The notes beneath the pieces were generated by a model that did not search any database, had not been told where the DNA came from, and saw nothing but the letters and a program-made list of their open reading frames with translations. Below are positions 35,943 through 47,300 of a stretch of 58,019 nt of DNA, piece by piece (the stretch's first letter is position 1; each line of letters begins with the position of its first letter). The translations under genes and the position numbers were made by a program. The stretch is from Hondaea fermentalgiana. Its lineage: Eukaryota; Sar; Bigyra; Thraustochytrida; Thraustochytriidae. The stretch is from the NCBI GenBank assembly GCA_014084085.1, contig NPFB01000012.1:196166-254184 (forward strand), in the 5' to 3' direction.

Positions 35943-38900
35943 CTACGATTCGGCCAGCGTTTCTGTCATTTTGTACATGTGGCGAAGCATGAACGAGAGT
36001 ACCACAGCGGGCACACCGACGAGCAGCAGAGGAAACACGATGAGCGGCGAATAGTCTGTAACCATTGATTCGCGGCGCTGCTTGGCGACCAGCGCCGCCT
36101 TATCGAATTTTCCACCCGTAAAAAATGCCAAAAGTTCATATGTAGCTGGAAGTGCGTTCGTTGTCCAGTCCACACCAATGTACCGCATCCAGTTCACCGG
36201 AAATCCGTGGAACGCGTGAGTTCCCGGCACAGAAAAGAGCCTTGAAGGGTGGCCAAGCTCGTTTAGAAACTTGTTTGCGATGACATTGCAAGGATACAAC
36301 GGGTCGGACGTGCCGCAAATGAGAAGGGTATCGGGTGCGAATTTTTGGAGATCCTCTGGGGGAATGTCTGTGAGCGAAGACCGGGGCCCTGGCGTATCGC
36401 GCGCTGGCGTGTTCAGCCCGCTGTCGTAGAGTCGGAACACCAGTAAGATGGCCACGTGGCAAATTATCTTCCACAGGTATGAGTCCTCGCTCGAGCCTTC
36501 AAATTCGTCGCGAAGAGGCGTTTGCCTTCCGAGCAAGCCGTATAGCACGCCAAGCCGCTCGACTTGCGGGAATGAAGATGGAGACAGCTCCTTAAACCCT
36601 GTATACTGCTCTGAAGCGCACGCCACGGCGTCGCGGTACAGGTTCTCGTTACAAAGAAGCGCCGTCGCCATCGCTACTAGACTGCCGCCAGCCGAGTCTC
36701 CGACGAGTTGAACCTTTGTTGTTCCGAGGCGACCACCACAGTGTGCGCACGATCTCGCCTTGCCGCTTGGTTTGAGTGCCGTAAAGTCAAGGGCCGGAGG
36801 CGTGTATCCGCACGAGGAAAAGTGACATTCATGCGACTCGAGACGCGCAGAGTATGGGTCGACGCCCACACACTCATATGCGCAGTCAGGGTTGCCACAA
36901 TGAAATTCCTGGATCCACAGCAGCGCGTACAGTACGCTTAGCACTGCAGATGGATACTGTTCGTCGGGACTCAAAGGATACTCAACCGCGTAGACCGTCA
37001 TGCCCGCACGCGTGAAGGGCGTCATGGAGTGAAGAAGGAGCTCGGACGAAACCGCCAAGTGTCCTCCGCCGTGAAGGTAGACCAGCGGTGAGAGTCGCTC
37101 ACCAGGCGCGAGCTTGGTGTGCACTTGTTCCATGCTCAGAGGCCGCAAGACGTCGATCACGTGGCGGGGAGATGGGCCGTAGCGAATTCCGCGCTGGACA
37201 TGCACGTTTCGCAGCGCTTGCAAGCCATCTGGCGAAAGCCAACCTTCCCAGCGCTTGGCAATCATGCCGTACACATGCATCGGGTAGTCTAAAAACGCGC
37301 GAATGGTCGGGAGGATGAGATACGCAAAGACACGAATGCCAATAAACACGGCCACAGCCGTGACCCACATAACAGGGACCGACGCGAGCAACTCGCGCGG
37401 AGAAGAGGTTGATACGGAAGCAAGGCCAAGAAGGGCGTGCGACGCGAGATTTGTGGCTCCCGCGAGCGTAGCCGACCAGGCTGCAGGGATGTAGCGGTTG
37501 TTGTAAACGCTGTTGACCACCAAGAGCGCGCCGAGAAGAATAGTGAAGCTCCACAGCGCGCAGCCCAAAACGACCAGGGTCGGCGAATATAAGCCACTCT
37601 TGCGTACGCTCGACTTCATCATGACAAAGCCAGAAAGTGGTACGGACGCGCATGCGGCCACCCACGCACTCGCGATGACGGGCCGCACAAAGTTGTACGG
37701 CAGAGCAAAGCGAATCACTGCAAAGTCAACAAACATGAATAGCGACACGGAAAAAAGGCCCAGCATGAGACCGACGCCGCCATCAATCGTGATTGAAAAC
37801 TTGGGAAGGTCCGTGAAGAAACGCAATGACCATACCATGAGCAGCAGCGAAGTTGCGAAGCCAGCGCCCAACAGCGACACCGTACCGGGGATCGCCAAAA
37901 CGTTCTCAAGCCCCGCGTTCGCAGCAATTAAAGAAAACACGAGACACACTGAAAATAAGGTCCACGAGATGGCCTGAAAGAGAACAAACATGGACCCGCC
38001 TTGAAAAGGCTGAAAGAAGCGATATTTGGTCAACGTGCGTGGCCCGACCCACAAATGAACGGCCAAGGCGCCGGCAAGGCCAAGACTCACCGCGAAAATA
38101 AACGCCTGCTGCAGCTCATGTCTGCTCTTGCGCTCGGACCATGGAGTACGGTCGATCCACACAAACGCCAGACCGTCTGCGATGGCCACTAAGACAACCA
38201 CCCAAGGCGACCACCCCCGACTCTTTGGCATCGAGCCAGCAGCCAGAATGCTCATGGAGGTAGATCTGCGGCGGCTGTCGCGTGGGCGTCCCGAGGCGAT
38301 CTTGTGTTCCTCATCGATATGCGCCACGGCGCCATAGCGCAGTAATACGTGCGCAAAGATGTAGCCAACCGTCGTGGCGAAGATCCAGCCACGAGCTGCG
38401 CTCGCGAGCGAAAGTGATGGGCCGCCTGCGGCATGGCGTGAGATAGGTACGCTCAAAATGACGGCACTTCCCAGCGCGGAGACGACAAACAGCGTCCAGG
38501 AGATGGCCTCGCAGAGGATCCATAGGTCAGGACCCTCAAAGGGTTTCCATCGAGAAAGATCTCCCTCGAATGTGATCACGTAGATACCTAGACGCACAAG
38601 CGTCCAAACACAGCTAGCGCCTGCGTGGACGGCCCACCATGTCCAAGGGTCAATGTCCCCTACTTCGAGCGCAATACTGGTCATGGCCGCGGCGAGAGCG
38701 AGTCCATCGGCGATGCGAAGCTTGATCCGCGGCGCATAGGCTCTGGCATCACTCATATCCTCATCGCTGTCGGATGCACTGCTTGAGCTAGCCGTCGACG
38801 AAGCTGCAGTATTGTAAAAGGGTTTGTTGGCAAACTGCCTGACAGACTCCAAAATAAGACTCTGGGCAAGCAGAGCCGGGGGGATAAAGAGCCCATCGCT

Positions 38901-40340
38901 TTCGCCTCGAGTGACAATGATGATGTAAAGCACCAGGCCATAGAGGATCCAGCCGAATGCCTGCGCAAGAATATGCGACGCCGGGCCATGCAGCGGACGA
39001 AAGAGACGATACCCCGCCGTACGAGACAGCTTAAGCCAGCCCCCAATGTGGGCAAGAGGCGTAGCGCATAGTGCACTCCCACAGAGGCTCAAGCGGCCAA
39101 CAAGTGGCGGAGACAGAGGCAAGTAACGTGTCATCAGGACTGCCGAGAGCACGCAACTCGAATAGAGAACCCAAGGAGAACCCTGCTCCGGGCGCTGGCT
39201 CGCGGTGCCCGCACTTTTGTCGGCGTCATCGGATCGTAAGAACCAGTCGACTGGGCGTGCGACCGGATGAAAGTGGCCAATGCTCGCAACGAGTAAGACA
39301 TTGGCGGTAAAACCAAAGGCGCCAAAGAGGCTCGGCCCGCCTTGCAAACGAACAATCTCGATGCTGTCCTGGTTCACACAGCTGTAAACATTGGTCCCGA
39401 GCAAAGCCCAGGCAATGCTCTGAAGTACTTGGAACTCGATGCCGCCTCGGAACGGCTGAAAGAGACGGTAGCCTTTATCTGCCATGTCAACGGCACCGGA
39501 AAAGACATGCGTGAGCAAAGCGCAGAGCACAAAGATGACGATGCTGCTCTGCAGAAAGAGATCAACCCAGACAATGCGCGAAGAAGATGTTTCTTCAACG
39601 AGGGTGTCCATGGCGCAAAGAGCGACGAGTGCAGCAGCACTGAGCAAGAGCGCTGCAGAGCCTTTGGTGGACCGTTGACCCAAGAGCGAGTTGATGCGTT
39701 TTCGAATATGAGACTCGCGCTTTGGCTTGAACCAGTCGAGGCTCGAGTTGAGCATGGCATTTGCGCAAAAGCCGAGGGCACCGACCACCATGAGTGTGCC
39801 CTCGGTCACCTCGGGGTTGAGCGTCAAAACCAGACAGAGGCCGGCAGAGATGGCGTAGAACGTCCACCCAATGGCCTGCATTAGTACAAAGACGGACCCG
39901 CCTTGCAGCGGCTGATAGATGCGGTATCGATACGATCCGTGTTTTTGGATCCCCGCGAGTATTGTTAGCGGCCCGCTCCAGAGCAGGCCCAGAACCCCGC
40001 CGACCATGGTAAGCTGGTCCTGGGCTACAATTCTCGAGGGCGCCTGGTTGGCGATGTCGCCGTCCATGAGCGCAAAACAGCCCACCGAGGCGATGGCCAG
40101 CGCCCACGCCAGCGCGCGGAGCGCCTGCGTCTCCGAGTGCGCCGCCGGCCCGGCGGTCCTGGGACTCGCCTCCTTGTCGTCGTCATCCCCTCGGCGCCGC
40201 GAGGCTGTCTCCTCTCCTTCGCCATCGAGCCGTGGCCGCTGCGGCATCTCCGGCTGCTTCTGCTGCTGCTGCTGCCGCTGCTGCCGCTGCTGCCGCTGCT
40301 GCCGCCGCCTGCGCGCAGCCGCGTCGTCGCGTCGGCTCAT
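35943..40340 (-). CDS. Tandem-module membrane protein fused to an HSL-family alpha/beta hydrolase
   Basis: A 1465-residue protein with an unusual plan. After a Gln/Arg-rich N-terminus, a membrane module repeats every 150-175 residues. Each copy has a motif like YRxFQPFxGG, then about 8 residues, then QAIxW and a hydrophobic helix. The motif copies begin near residues 140, 291, 444, 596 (diverged, SRWKPFEGP) and 773; a sixth, degenerate copy lies near 918. From about 1055 comes a hormone-sensitive-lipase-type hydrolase: oxyanion HGGG at 1090-1093, nucleophile Ser1216 in GDSAGG, acid Asp1346 (GTSDPL) and His1375 or His1378 (GTHAFHGF). A Cys/His-rich insert lies at 1148-1201, between HGGG and GDSAGG. 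A final membrane helix is near 1430-1457. The enzyme probably cleaves an ester or lipid at a membrane. The open frame extends to a GTG at 40505; the first ATG is at 40340. Confidence 0.86.
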   Translation of the reverse strand: MSRRDDAAARRRRQQRQQRQQRQQQQQKQPEMPQRPRLDGEGEETASRRRGDDDDKEASPRTAGPAAHSETQALRALAWALAIASVGCFALMDGDIANQAPSRIVAQDQLTMVGGVLGLLWSGPLTILAGIQKHGSYRYRIYQPLQGGSVFVLMQAIGWTFYAISAGLCLVLTLNPEVTEGTLMVVGALGFCANAMLNSSLDWFKPKRESHIRKRINSLLGQRSTKGSAALLLSAAALVALCAMDTLVEETSSSRIVWVDLFLQSSIVIFVLCALLTHVFSGAVDMADKGYRLFQPFRGGIEFQVLQSIAWALLGTNVYSCVNQDSIEIVRLQGGPSLFGAFGFTANVLLVASIGHFHPVARPVDWFLRSDDADKSAGTASQRPEQGSPWVLYSSCVLSAVLMTRYLPLSPPLVGRLSLCGSALCATPLAHIGGWLKLSRTAGYRLFRPLHGPASHILAQAFGWILYGLVLYIIIVTRGESDGLFIPPALLAQSLILESVRQFANKPFYNTAASSTASSSSASDSDEDMSDARAYAPRIKLRIADGLALAAAMTSIALEVGDIDPWTWWAVHAGASCVWTLVRLGIYVITFEGDLSRWKPFEGPDLWILCEAISWTLFVVSALGSAVILSVPISRHAAGGPSLSLASAARGWIFATTVGYIFAHVLLRYGAVAHIDEEHKIASGRPRDSRRRSTSMSILAAGSMPKSRGWSPWVVVLVAIADGLAFVWIDRTPWSERKSRHELQQAFIFAVSLGLAGALAVHLWVGPRTLTKYRFFQPFQGGSMFVLFQAISWTLFSVCLVFSLIAANAGLENVLAIPGTVSLLGAGFATSLLLMVWSLRFFTDLPKFSITIDGGVGLMLGLFSVSLFMFVDFAVIRFALPYNFVRPVIASAWVAACASVPLSGFVMMKSSVRKSGLYSPTLVVLGCALWSFTILLGALLVVNSVYNNRYIPAAWSATLAGATNLASHALLGLASVSTSSPRELLASVPVMWVTAVAVFIGIRVFAYLILPTIRAFLDYPMHVYGMIAKRWEGWLSPDGLQALRNVHVQRGIRYGPSPRHVIDVLRPLSMEQVHTKLAPGERLSPLVYLHGGGHLAVSSELLLHSMTPFTRAGMTVYAVEYPLSPDEQYPSAVLSVLYALLWIQEFHCGNPDCAYECVGVDPYSARLESHECHFSSCGYTPPALDFTALKPSGKARSCAHCGGRLGTTKVQLVGDSAGGSLVAMATALLCNENLYRDAVACASEQYTGFKELSPSSFPQVERLGVLYGLLGRQTPLRDEFEGSSEDSYLWKIICHVAILLVFRLYDSGLNTPARDTPGPRSSLTDIPPEDLQKFAPDTLLICGTSDPLYPCNVIANKFLNELGHPSRLFSVPGTHAFHGFPVNWMRYIGVDWTTNALPATYELLAFFTGGKFDKAALVAKQRRESMVTDYSPLIVFPLLLVGVPAVVLSFMLRHMYKMTETLAES

Positions 40341-41327
40341 GGCGCCGGCGTGCAAGATGCAGAAGCAGGAGTTCGCCGTCTGCTCTGCCGACTGGCTGCT
40401 CTTGTTCGCAAAACGAAATACCGCCCGGGCCGTAGCACGAGCGACCTCTACGGCCAAGAACCAGCTTCGCAGGCCGCAGTCGCCCGCGTCGCAGACGCCG
40501 AGCACGAGGAGAAGGAGCCTTGAAGAAGAAGACGACGAAGAGGCCTTGAAGAAGAAGAAGAACTCGGGTCAGAGCTCGCTCGACGCGAGGAAACAGGCGG
40601 CAGAGGATTACGGCAGGCAAGGAAGGCTGCGCCGCCGCGACGGTGACCGAGGCAGAGCAGGTCCGGGGCGCACACCGAGTACGCGCGCACCCGGTGTGCG
40701 CGTGCCGCAACCCTTTTTCGACGGCCCCTCGCCGCTGGGGCAGGGGCGGACCCGCCGAGCCGGACTGAAGCGACAGCTTGCGCGGGAATGGAATGGCATG
40801 TAAGGTTCGTGTCGCAGTCGCCTTCGCGAGTTGGCTTGGCTTGGCTTGGCTTGGCTTGGCTTGGCTTGACGGTGAAGTAGCATAGGTTTTCCCTGAGGCT
40901 TCCGTGGTCGCAGTTCCGGGCGGACTTGCCTGGACGCCCGGCTTTGCATTAGCAGCGCAGTCACAAGACGGTCAACCTGACCCAAGTCGCAGACAGACCC
41001 GCAACGAGCAAGCTAGGCTTAAGCGACTCGGGCCAGGGCTAAGACGCTCTTGATCTTGGGTCGAGAGGCCGGCCATACAGACTTGTTGAGCTCGAGCGCG
41101 AGCGCGAGCGCGGGCGCCAGCGCGCGAGGTGAGAGATATACCTGCGTTGTCCTTGCTTGCTGAAGGGAAGATCTTGCCTTTGTCTGGGCTGCGTGCGCAC
41201 GTGAAGGCACAAGTCAAGCCAAGGCTGGTTCAAGTTGGGCCTAGGACCTAGAAGCCAAAGCTCACGGATACCCAACCCAACCCCCGCGAGATCGTAGCTC
41301 AGACCAATCCCCAATTCGATAAAGAAT
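40341..41327. other. Divergent promoter region between the membrane hydrolase and VWA8
   Basis: About 990 bases between outward-facing starts. It holds a (TTGGC)n array at 40831-40868 and a GCGCGAG-rich stretch near 41093-41125. I see no gene. Confidence 0.5.
40831..40868. repeat. (TTGGC)n pentanucleotide repeat
   Basis: Seven or eight TTGGC units, nearly perfect. Confidence 0.92.
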
Positions 41328-44300
41328 ATGGGCGACGCAGCCCGCAGGCGCGTTGAGCTTTTCGCGGCGCACCTTCGGCGAGATCAAGGCGGTGACGGCG
41401 AGGAGAAGGACCAGACTCGACTCTGGATTCGCGTGCAGGTCGTAAATGCAGCGCTGAGAACGACAGAGGTGAGCATCGCCACAGGTTCAAATGAAAAATG
41501 CTCGATTGTCACCACCGACCCGGTCCGGCCGGACCTTGTTCCCCAGGGATTCCTCGACAAATTCAGAACCAGCGATGGATCACTCTCGCAATCATGCCTT
41601 GAAGGTCTTCTCTTCCTCATGAAAAAGGACAAGCTTGGCCAAGACGCTTTTATGATTGGCGCCCCGGGGCGTGCCAAGCGTAACTTGGCACTTGCTTATT
41701 GTGAGCTCACAAGACGCGAAGTCGAGTATGTGGCCATTTCGCAAGACATTACCGTCAGCGATCTCACGCAGCGCAGAGAGATCCGCAGCGGGTCTGCCAT
41801 CTTCATCGACGGTCCGGCCGTGCGTGCGGCAATCAAAGGCCGCGTTCTTATTCTCGAGGGCGTTGAAAAGGCAGAGCGCAACATTCTCTCTGTACTCAAC
41901 AATCTTCTTGAGAATCGCGAAATGCAGCTGCTCGACGGCCGATTCCTGACGCATCCTGGGCGCTTTGATGCGCTCGAAAACTCGGGCGAGCTCCAGGAGG
42001 ATTCTTCTGGCGACGTTCCCCTTATCCGCGTCGCAGATGACTTTCGCGTGTTCGCGCTCGGCTTGCCCATTCCTGAATACGATGGTAGCTCGCTCGACCC
42101 ACCATTCCGGTCACGCTTTCAGGCCTTTGATGTACCTGTCTCCAAACTTATCGAAGGAACTGGCTTTGATGACAAGGTTCCCGAGGTATTCCAAAGACTC
42201 GTTGCCCTACGCGCCTCGATGGCGGCCGTGGAGGCTGTCGGTCTCGAGGGCCTTCCCGGCCGCATGCTTCGGCGCACCGAGTTCCCCAAGGAGCTTGACG
42301 CCTTGCGAACGCTATTGCTTGCTTTCCCGCGCCTCCCGCTTCGCATGCTCGTTGGGTGCGCCTACCCCTATCCGAGTCTGCCATGGTTTGATCCGCTCCA
42401 AGGTCAGCTCTTCGTAGAGCTTCTCGTGCGTCAGGGTGCTCTTCCAAGAGAAGTTCTTCAAGCGGACTCGCTCGAATCGCGCTGGGCTCCCGTATCCCTG
42501 GACCCAGAGACAGGGAAGAGACGCGATTTTCGCGCCATCCGAGAGGAAGTGCTGCGCCGTGACAACGTGGGCATGGGCGTGGGCGAAGTTGCAGCGCGTG
42601 CACGCCTTATTGGGGAGGGATACACTTCATCCAGTGGCTATATGCTGGACGAGAATGCTGGAAATTTGACGCATTCAGATGATCCCAACTTCCGCCAGCG
42701 CATCGCTGTGCCCGTCGCGAAGCAAGACCCCGAGGCCGCGGGTCAGTTCGTTCCAATTCCCTACCACGTCGAGCTCTTGACGCAAATGCTCATGATGCAC
42801 AACGCAGGCCTCGATATGTGCCTCGTCGGCAAACGCGGCAGCGGCAAGAGTGCGCTCGTGCGTCAATTTGCCAAGTCTGCAGGCATGGAGCTCCTTTACT
42901 TTCCTCTCTACAAAGACATGACATCCCTGGATCTCTTGCAACGCAGATCGACGCGACCCAACGGCGATACATTTTGGCTCCCCTCTCCGCTTGTGCTTGC
43001 GTGTTTGCATGGCGGCGTGGTGGTCCTCGACGGTCTTGAACAGGTCCCGCCGCCTACTTTGGCTTCGATCCAGTCGCTGCTCTCGGATCGATTTATCATG
43101 CTTCCCGATGGGGCTCGTTTTCAGGACGCCGCGTCCGTCGAGGCCTTGCGCCGCCGCGGCCACCTGCGCACGGTGGCGCCCAACGAGCAGGAGGACGCCG
43201 TGGTCATCCTTCCTGTTCACCCTGACTGCCGGATCATAGGTGTGGCTCGTCCACATTCACTGGCCTCTGGGGCCTCAACGCAATCGTCGTGGCTCACACC
43301 CGAGGTCACCACAACGTTTTTGCCTTTCGTCTGGGTCAGGCCGCTCCAAGAGAACGAGGAGGCCCAAGTCATTAGCACGCTTGTCGGCCAGCCCGCACAG
43401 GCAGGTTCCGATCTCGACAAGATGTTGGCGCTTGCTCATGTGCTCAGAGACCGTTCTGACGATGAGGCGAAAAGTATTGCATCGACAATCACCACTCGGC
43501 AAATGCTTCGTATCGCGCGTCGACTTGCGCAGCGCGAGAGGGATGATGTCAACGAAAGCGTTGCCGGCCTTATCCGCAACGCTTGTCTCTGGCGCTTTTT
43601 GCCGTCGCTTGCGCAGCAAGTGCTCCAGACGGAGTTGGAAAAGCTTGGGCTCGCCGAGTCGGCCGAGATTGAAGAAGCGCAGACGTACGCCTACACGCTG
43701 CAGGCCAGCGATACTGCCTCGTCGAAAATTCAGGTTCGCATCTTCGATGAGCCCAAGCCTTCCCCGCAGTCGTCCCGCCGCCAAGGTGCGAGTGGCGTCG
43801 TTCTTCGACGCGAGCGACCCATCATCGGCGAATTGCAGATTGGTGAGATCACCACGCCGATTCACGAGCCTTCGAACCGCTTGCTCGTGCCGCAGACGGT
43901 GTTTTACGACAATCCCCGCCAAACGAGCATTCTCGCAGACATGCTCGTGGACTTTGAGCTGGGTGAACATCTGCTTCTTATTGGTAATCAGGGTGTTGGC
44001 AAGAACAAGTTGGCGGATCGATTCCTCGAGCTGCTTCAGGTTCCCCGCGAGTACATTCAGCTCGATCGCGACACCACCGTCAACCATCTCACGTCTCAAC
44101 CCATTGTGGAGGAGGGCATCGTTCGCTACGAGGACTCTTCCTTGGTCAAAGCCGCTGCACATGGTCACGTTCTCGTTATCGACGAGGCGGACAAGGCCCC
44201 GACGCACGTGACAGCGATTCTCAAATCTCTGCTTGCTGACGGCGAAATGCTCTTGGCCGATGGCCGCCGCCTGGTCCGCCGAGGCGCCAAGCCCACGACC

Positions 44301-47300
44301 TCTGAAGCAGACACCATTTGGGTCCACCCTGACTTTCGTGCAATCGTGCTGGCGAACCGCCCAGGTTTCCCCTTTTTGGGCAACGACTTTTTTCGCGAGA
44401 TTGGCGACATCTTCAGCTGCTACGTTGTGGACAACCCGGACGAAGAGTCTGAAATGCATCTTTTGCGCAAGTATGCGCCCGACGTTCCGGAGGACACGCT
44501 GCGCCGTCTTTCCGTCGCTTTTCAAGATCTTCGGGGACTCGTTGATCGTGGCGTCATCAATTATCCCTACAGCACGCGCGAGCTCGTGAACGTGGTCCGC
44601 CACATTCAGCTTTTCCCGGATGATGGCATCGCCGTCACACTGCAAAACGTATTTGACTTTGATCAGTACGCTGTGGAGGAGAAGGAGGTTATTTTGAACC
44701 TCTTTCAGAGACATGGAATCCCGATTGGTCTCGACGCCGTGTACAAGGTCAACCTCGGTAGTGTCACGCCATTGCCTGCTGACTTTCTTACGGAGCGCTG
44801 GGGTCGTCCTCAGGGCAAGGCGACTGCCACCAAGTGCACCTTTCAAGTGGCTGACGTCCCCTGGAAGGCCAACATCAGCATTAGCAGCATGCAGGAAGAA
44901 AATGAAGCGAGCGCCCAGGCGCAAACGCATGCAGATGCTCAACCCTCCTTTACGTTCCCGCTCACGCGAAGCCGCCGGCTGAGCACCAAGTTGCCTCGTT
45001 TTGAGGGACGGACGGCGATCTTTAACGAGCAAATGTTCTCCTTCAGTCTCCCACTCGGCACGCAGATGAATGGTCCAAGCTCGGGAGTCTCCGACATGGT
45101 GCTGACTACCCAGGGCGATCTTGTCATTGCTGCCAACGACTCGTATCACAGCATGCACATGTATGTGATTTCCGCCAACTTCCGATCCTATGAAAAGATT
45201 GAGTTACACTTCCCGCACTTCAACTTTCGAGGAGAGCTCGTCCCCTCGGTGCGCAAGCCAGCGCCTGCGCGTTGCACGCTCGCAGCCCTGCCAAAGGCTG
45301 CACATGTGGCCATGTATGTGCACGACGAGCAATTTGTTCACGTGGTCGACCTCGCTGAGAGCACGCAATCGATTGTGCACGTGCCCATGGAAATCTTTCG
45401 CGAAGCGCAACGACCGCATGAAGCTGGACAGAGCCCTGGACTTTGGATCGAGCGTCAGCGCATCTCGATGCTCACAGATCTCTCTGCTTCGCACGGCGTG
45501 CTCATTTTTACACAGTATGGAAGTGCGGCTCTTGTGCTGCTCAATCTGACCATGAACACCATGACCACTGTCCGTCTTCCCTTTGCCGTCGACGTTGTTG
45601 AGGTCCTGTCTCCAACACGCTTTCTTTTGACGGAATGTGGCGCAAACGAGGCTTCGCTCGAGTATAGCCAGCAGACAGCTTCAAACAAGTTGCCCCTCAA
45701 CAAATTTCACATTCTGCACGCGGAGGGCGAGCATATTGAGTCGGGCGCAGGTACCGCCTCGGTTTCGCAAGATGACGTTGCAGGAGATTTGCACGTGGAC
45801 GACGACGGGGGCGACCTCTCGCTTGGCGATGTGTACACGTCGGAGTCAATGAACGGCGGTCACAGCATTCGAACCATCCGGTACGACACCTTTGTGGTGG
45901 AACCTGTTGACCGTGAGCACCTACAGCCAGTTTCGCGATCGACGACGCGTTTGCACGCTGAACACGCCTTCTTGGCCTCGGCGCCTCTCTCCACAGAGCG
46001 GATGCCTCTGCGTCAAGGTGCTGCGGCCGATCGGCGTTGCATGTACAGCAAAGGAACGCTCGCACAGGTGACCACAGGTCTTGTTTCCTCTTTTGACTTT
46101 AACAGCGCAGCTCTCGCGGCCCAAGGCGACCTTGAGGCCCACAGCGAGAACACTTCAGGTCCTGCAGGGGTTCGTTCGTACCTTCGAACAACCACAACAT
46201 CAGCGTTTTCTCCTGCCGAGGAGATGATGGCTGGAAATACGTTTCAGCAACTTTCATCGCAGCTGTGCACGGTGTTGTTGCGCAGACCGAACGCTGCCGA
46301 AAAGGCTAAGCGTGGGCAGCAAGGCCAACAATCTTCAGGATACCTCGGTTTCTCCAAGGATGCTGTCCTCGAGGTAGTGGATCTCGACAACCAGCAAATT
46401 CGGCAAATTGCATTCGCTCTGCCAGACACCTCCATTTACGGCGCGCAACGCTCTCTCATGCTGGGATCCAGTTTCGAAGAGGACGAGTATGAGGAAGAGG
46501 ATGCTGCTGCCGCCGCGGCTCTCATGGAGTCCACAGAGTACTCTCTCGATGGCCAGGAGGGCGACCAAAGCGGTCTCGACGGGCCGCCCAAGGCTGCGCC
46601 AGGGTTTCCCGAGCGATTCCGTCGCAAGATGGTCTTCACCTTGCCCCTCGATGATGGCAATGTACTTGTGCTCGACCGCACAGGCGTTGGGCGCATCTTT
46701 GAGATCGACAACGCGAGGCTTGAAAAGTCTCACGAGGACTGGCGCAAGATGATTGGGTCTAATAGCCCAGCGAACAATGGTGATCTCGATCTTGAGTACG
46801 AGAATCTGAGTGAAGAAGGCGATGACGATGACTCGTGGGATGATGACTCATGGGATGAGGACGAAGATGAAGACGAAGAAGAACTTGATGTCGAAGATAT
46901 CCAGGAGATCGAGATGGAGGGTGAGTTTGAAATCAACGAAAGCGGGGAAATGACCGGCGAGGGACAGCTTGTCATCGTGCGCGGCGCCAAGGTACGAGGC
47001 GGAAAGCGCGGCAAGCGCGTACGTCTCCGGGGCGTCGATGGCGAGGGTCTCGATTCTCTGGGCCAGGGCGCGTCTTCGCAGAGCCGTCGACGGAAAAAGA
47101 AGTCCAGGTCGCAAGGGCAACGGCAGCGTCGTGGCCGTGCTCGTGGACGCGCACGCAACCGTCAGCAGGATGGCGAACAAGGCTCTGGGACCGGCGACGG
47201 TTCTGGATCGGGATCAGGCTCCGGGTCTGGTTCAGGCTCTGGATCTGGGTCCGGATCCGGCTCTGGGTCTGGACGCGGTCGAGGCGGTGGCGGTGGCGGC

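Noticed and set aside
36448..39884. Plus-strand open frames opposite the membrane hydrolase
   Set aside because: They are short, overlap a well-supported repeat-containing gene and show only antisense codon-bias composition.
40341..40505. N-terminal extension of the membrane hydrolase
   Set aside because: It starts at GTG. The first ATG is at 40340.
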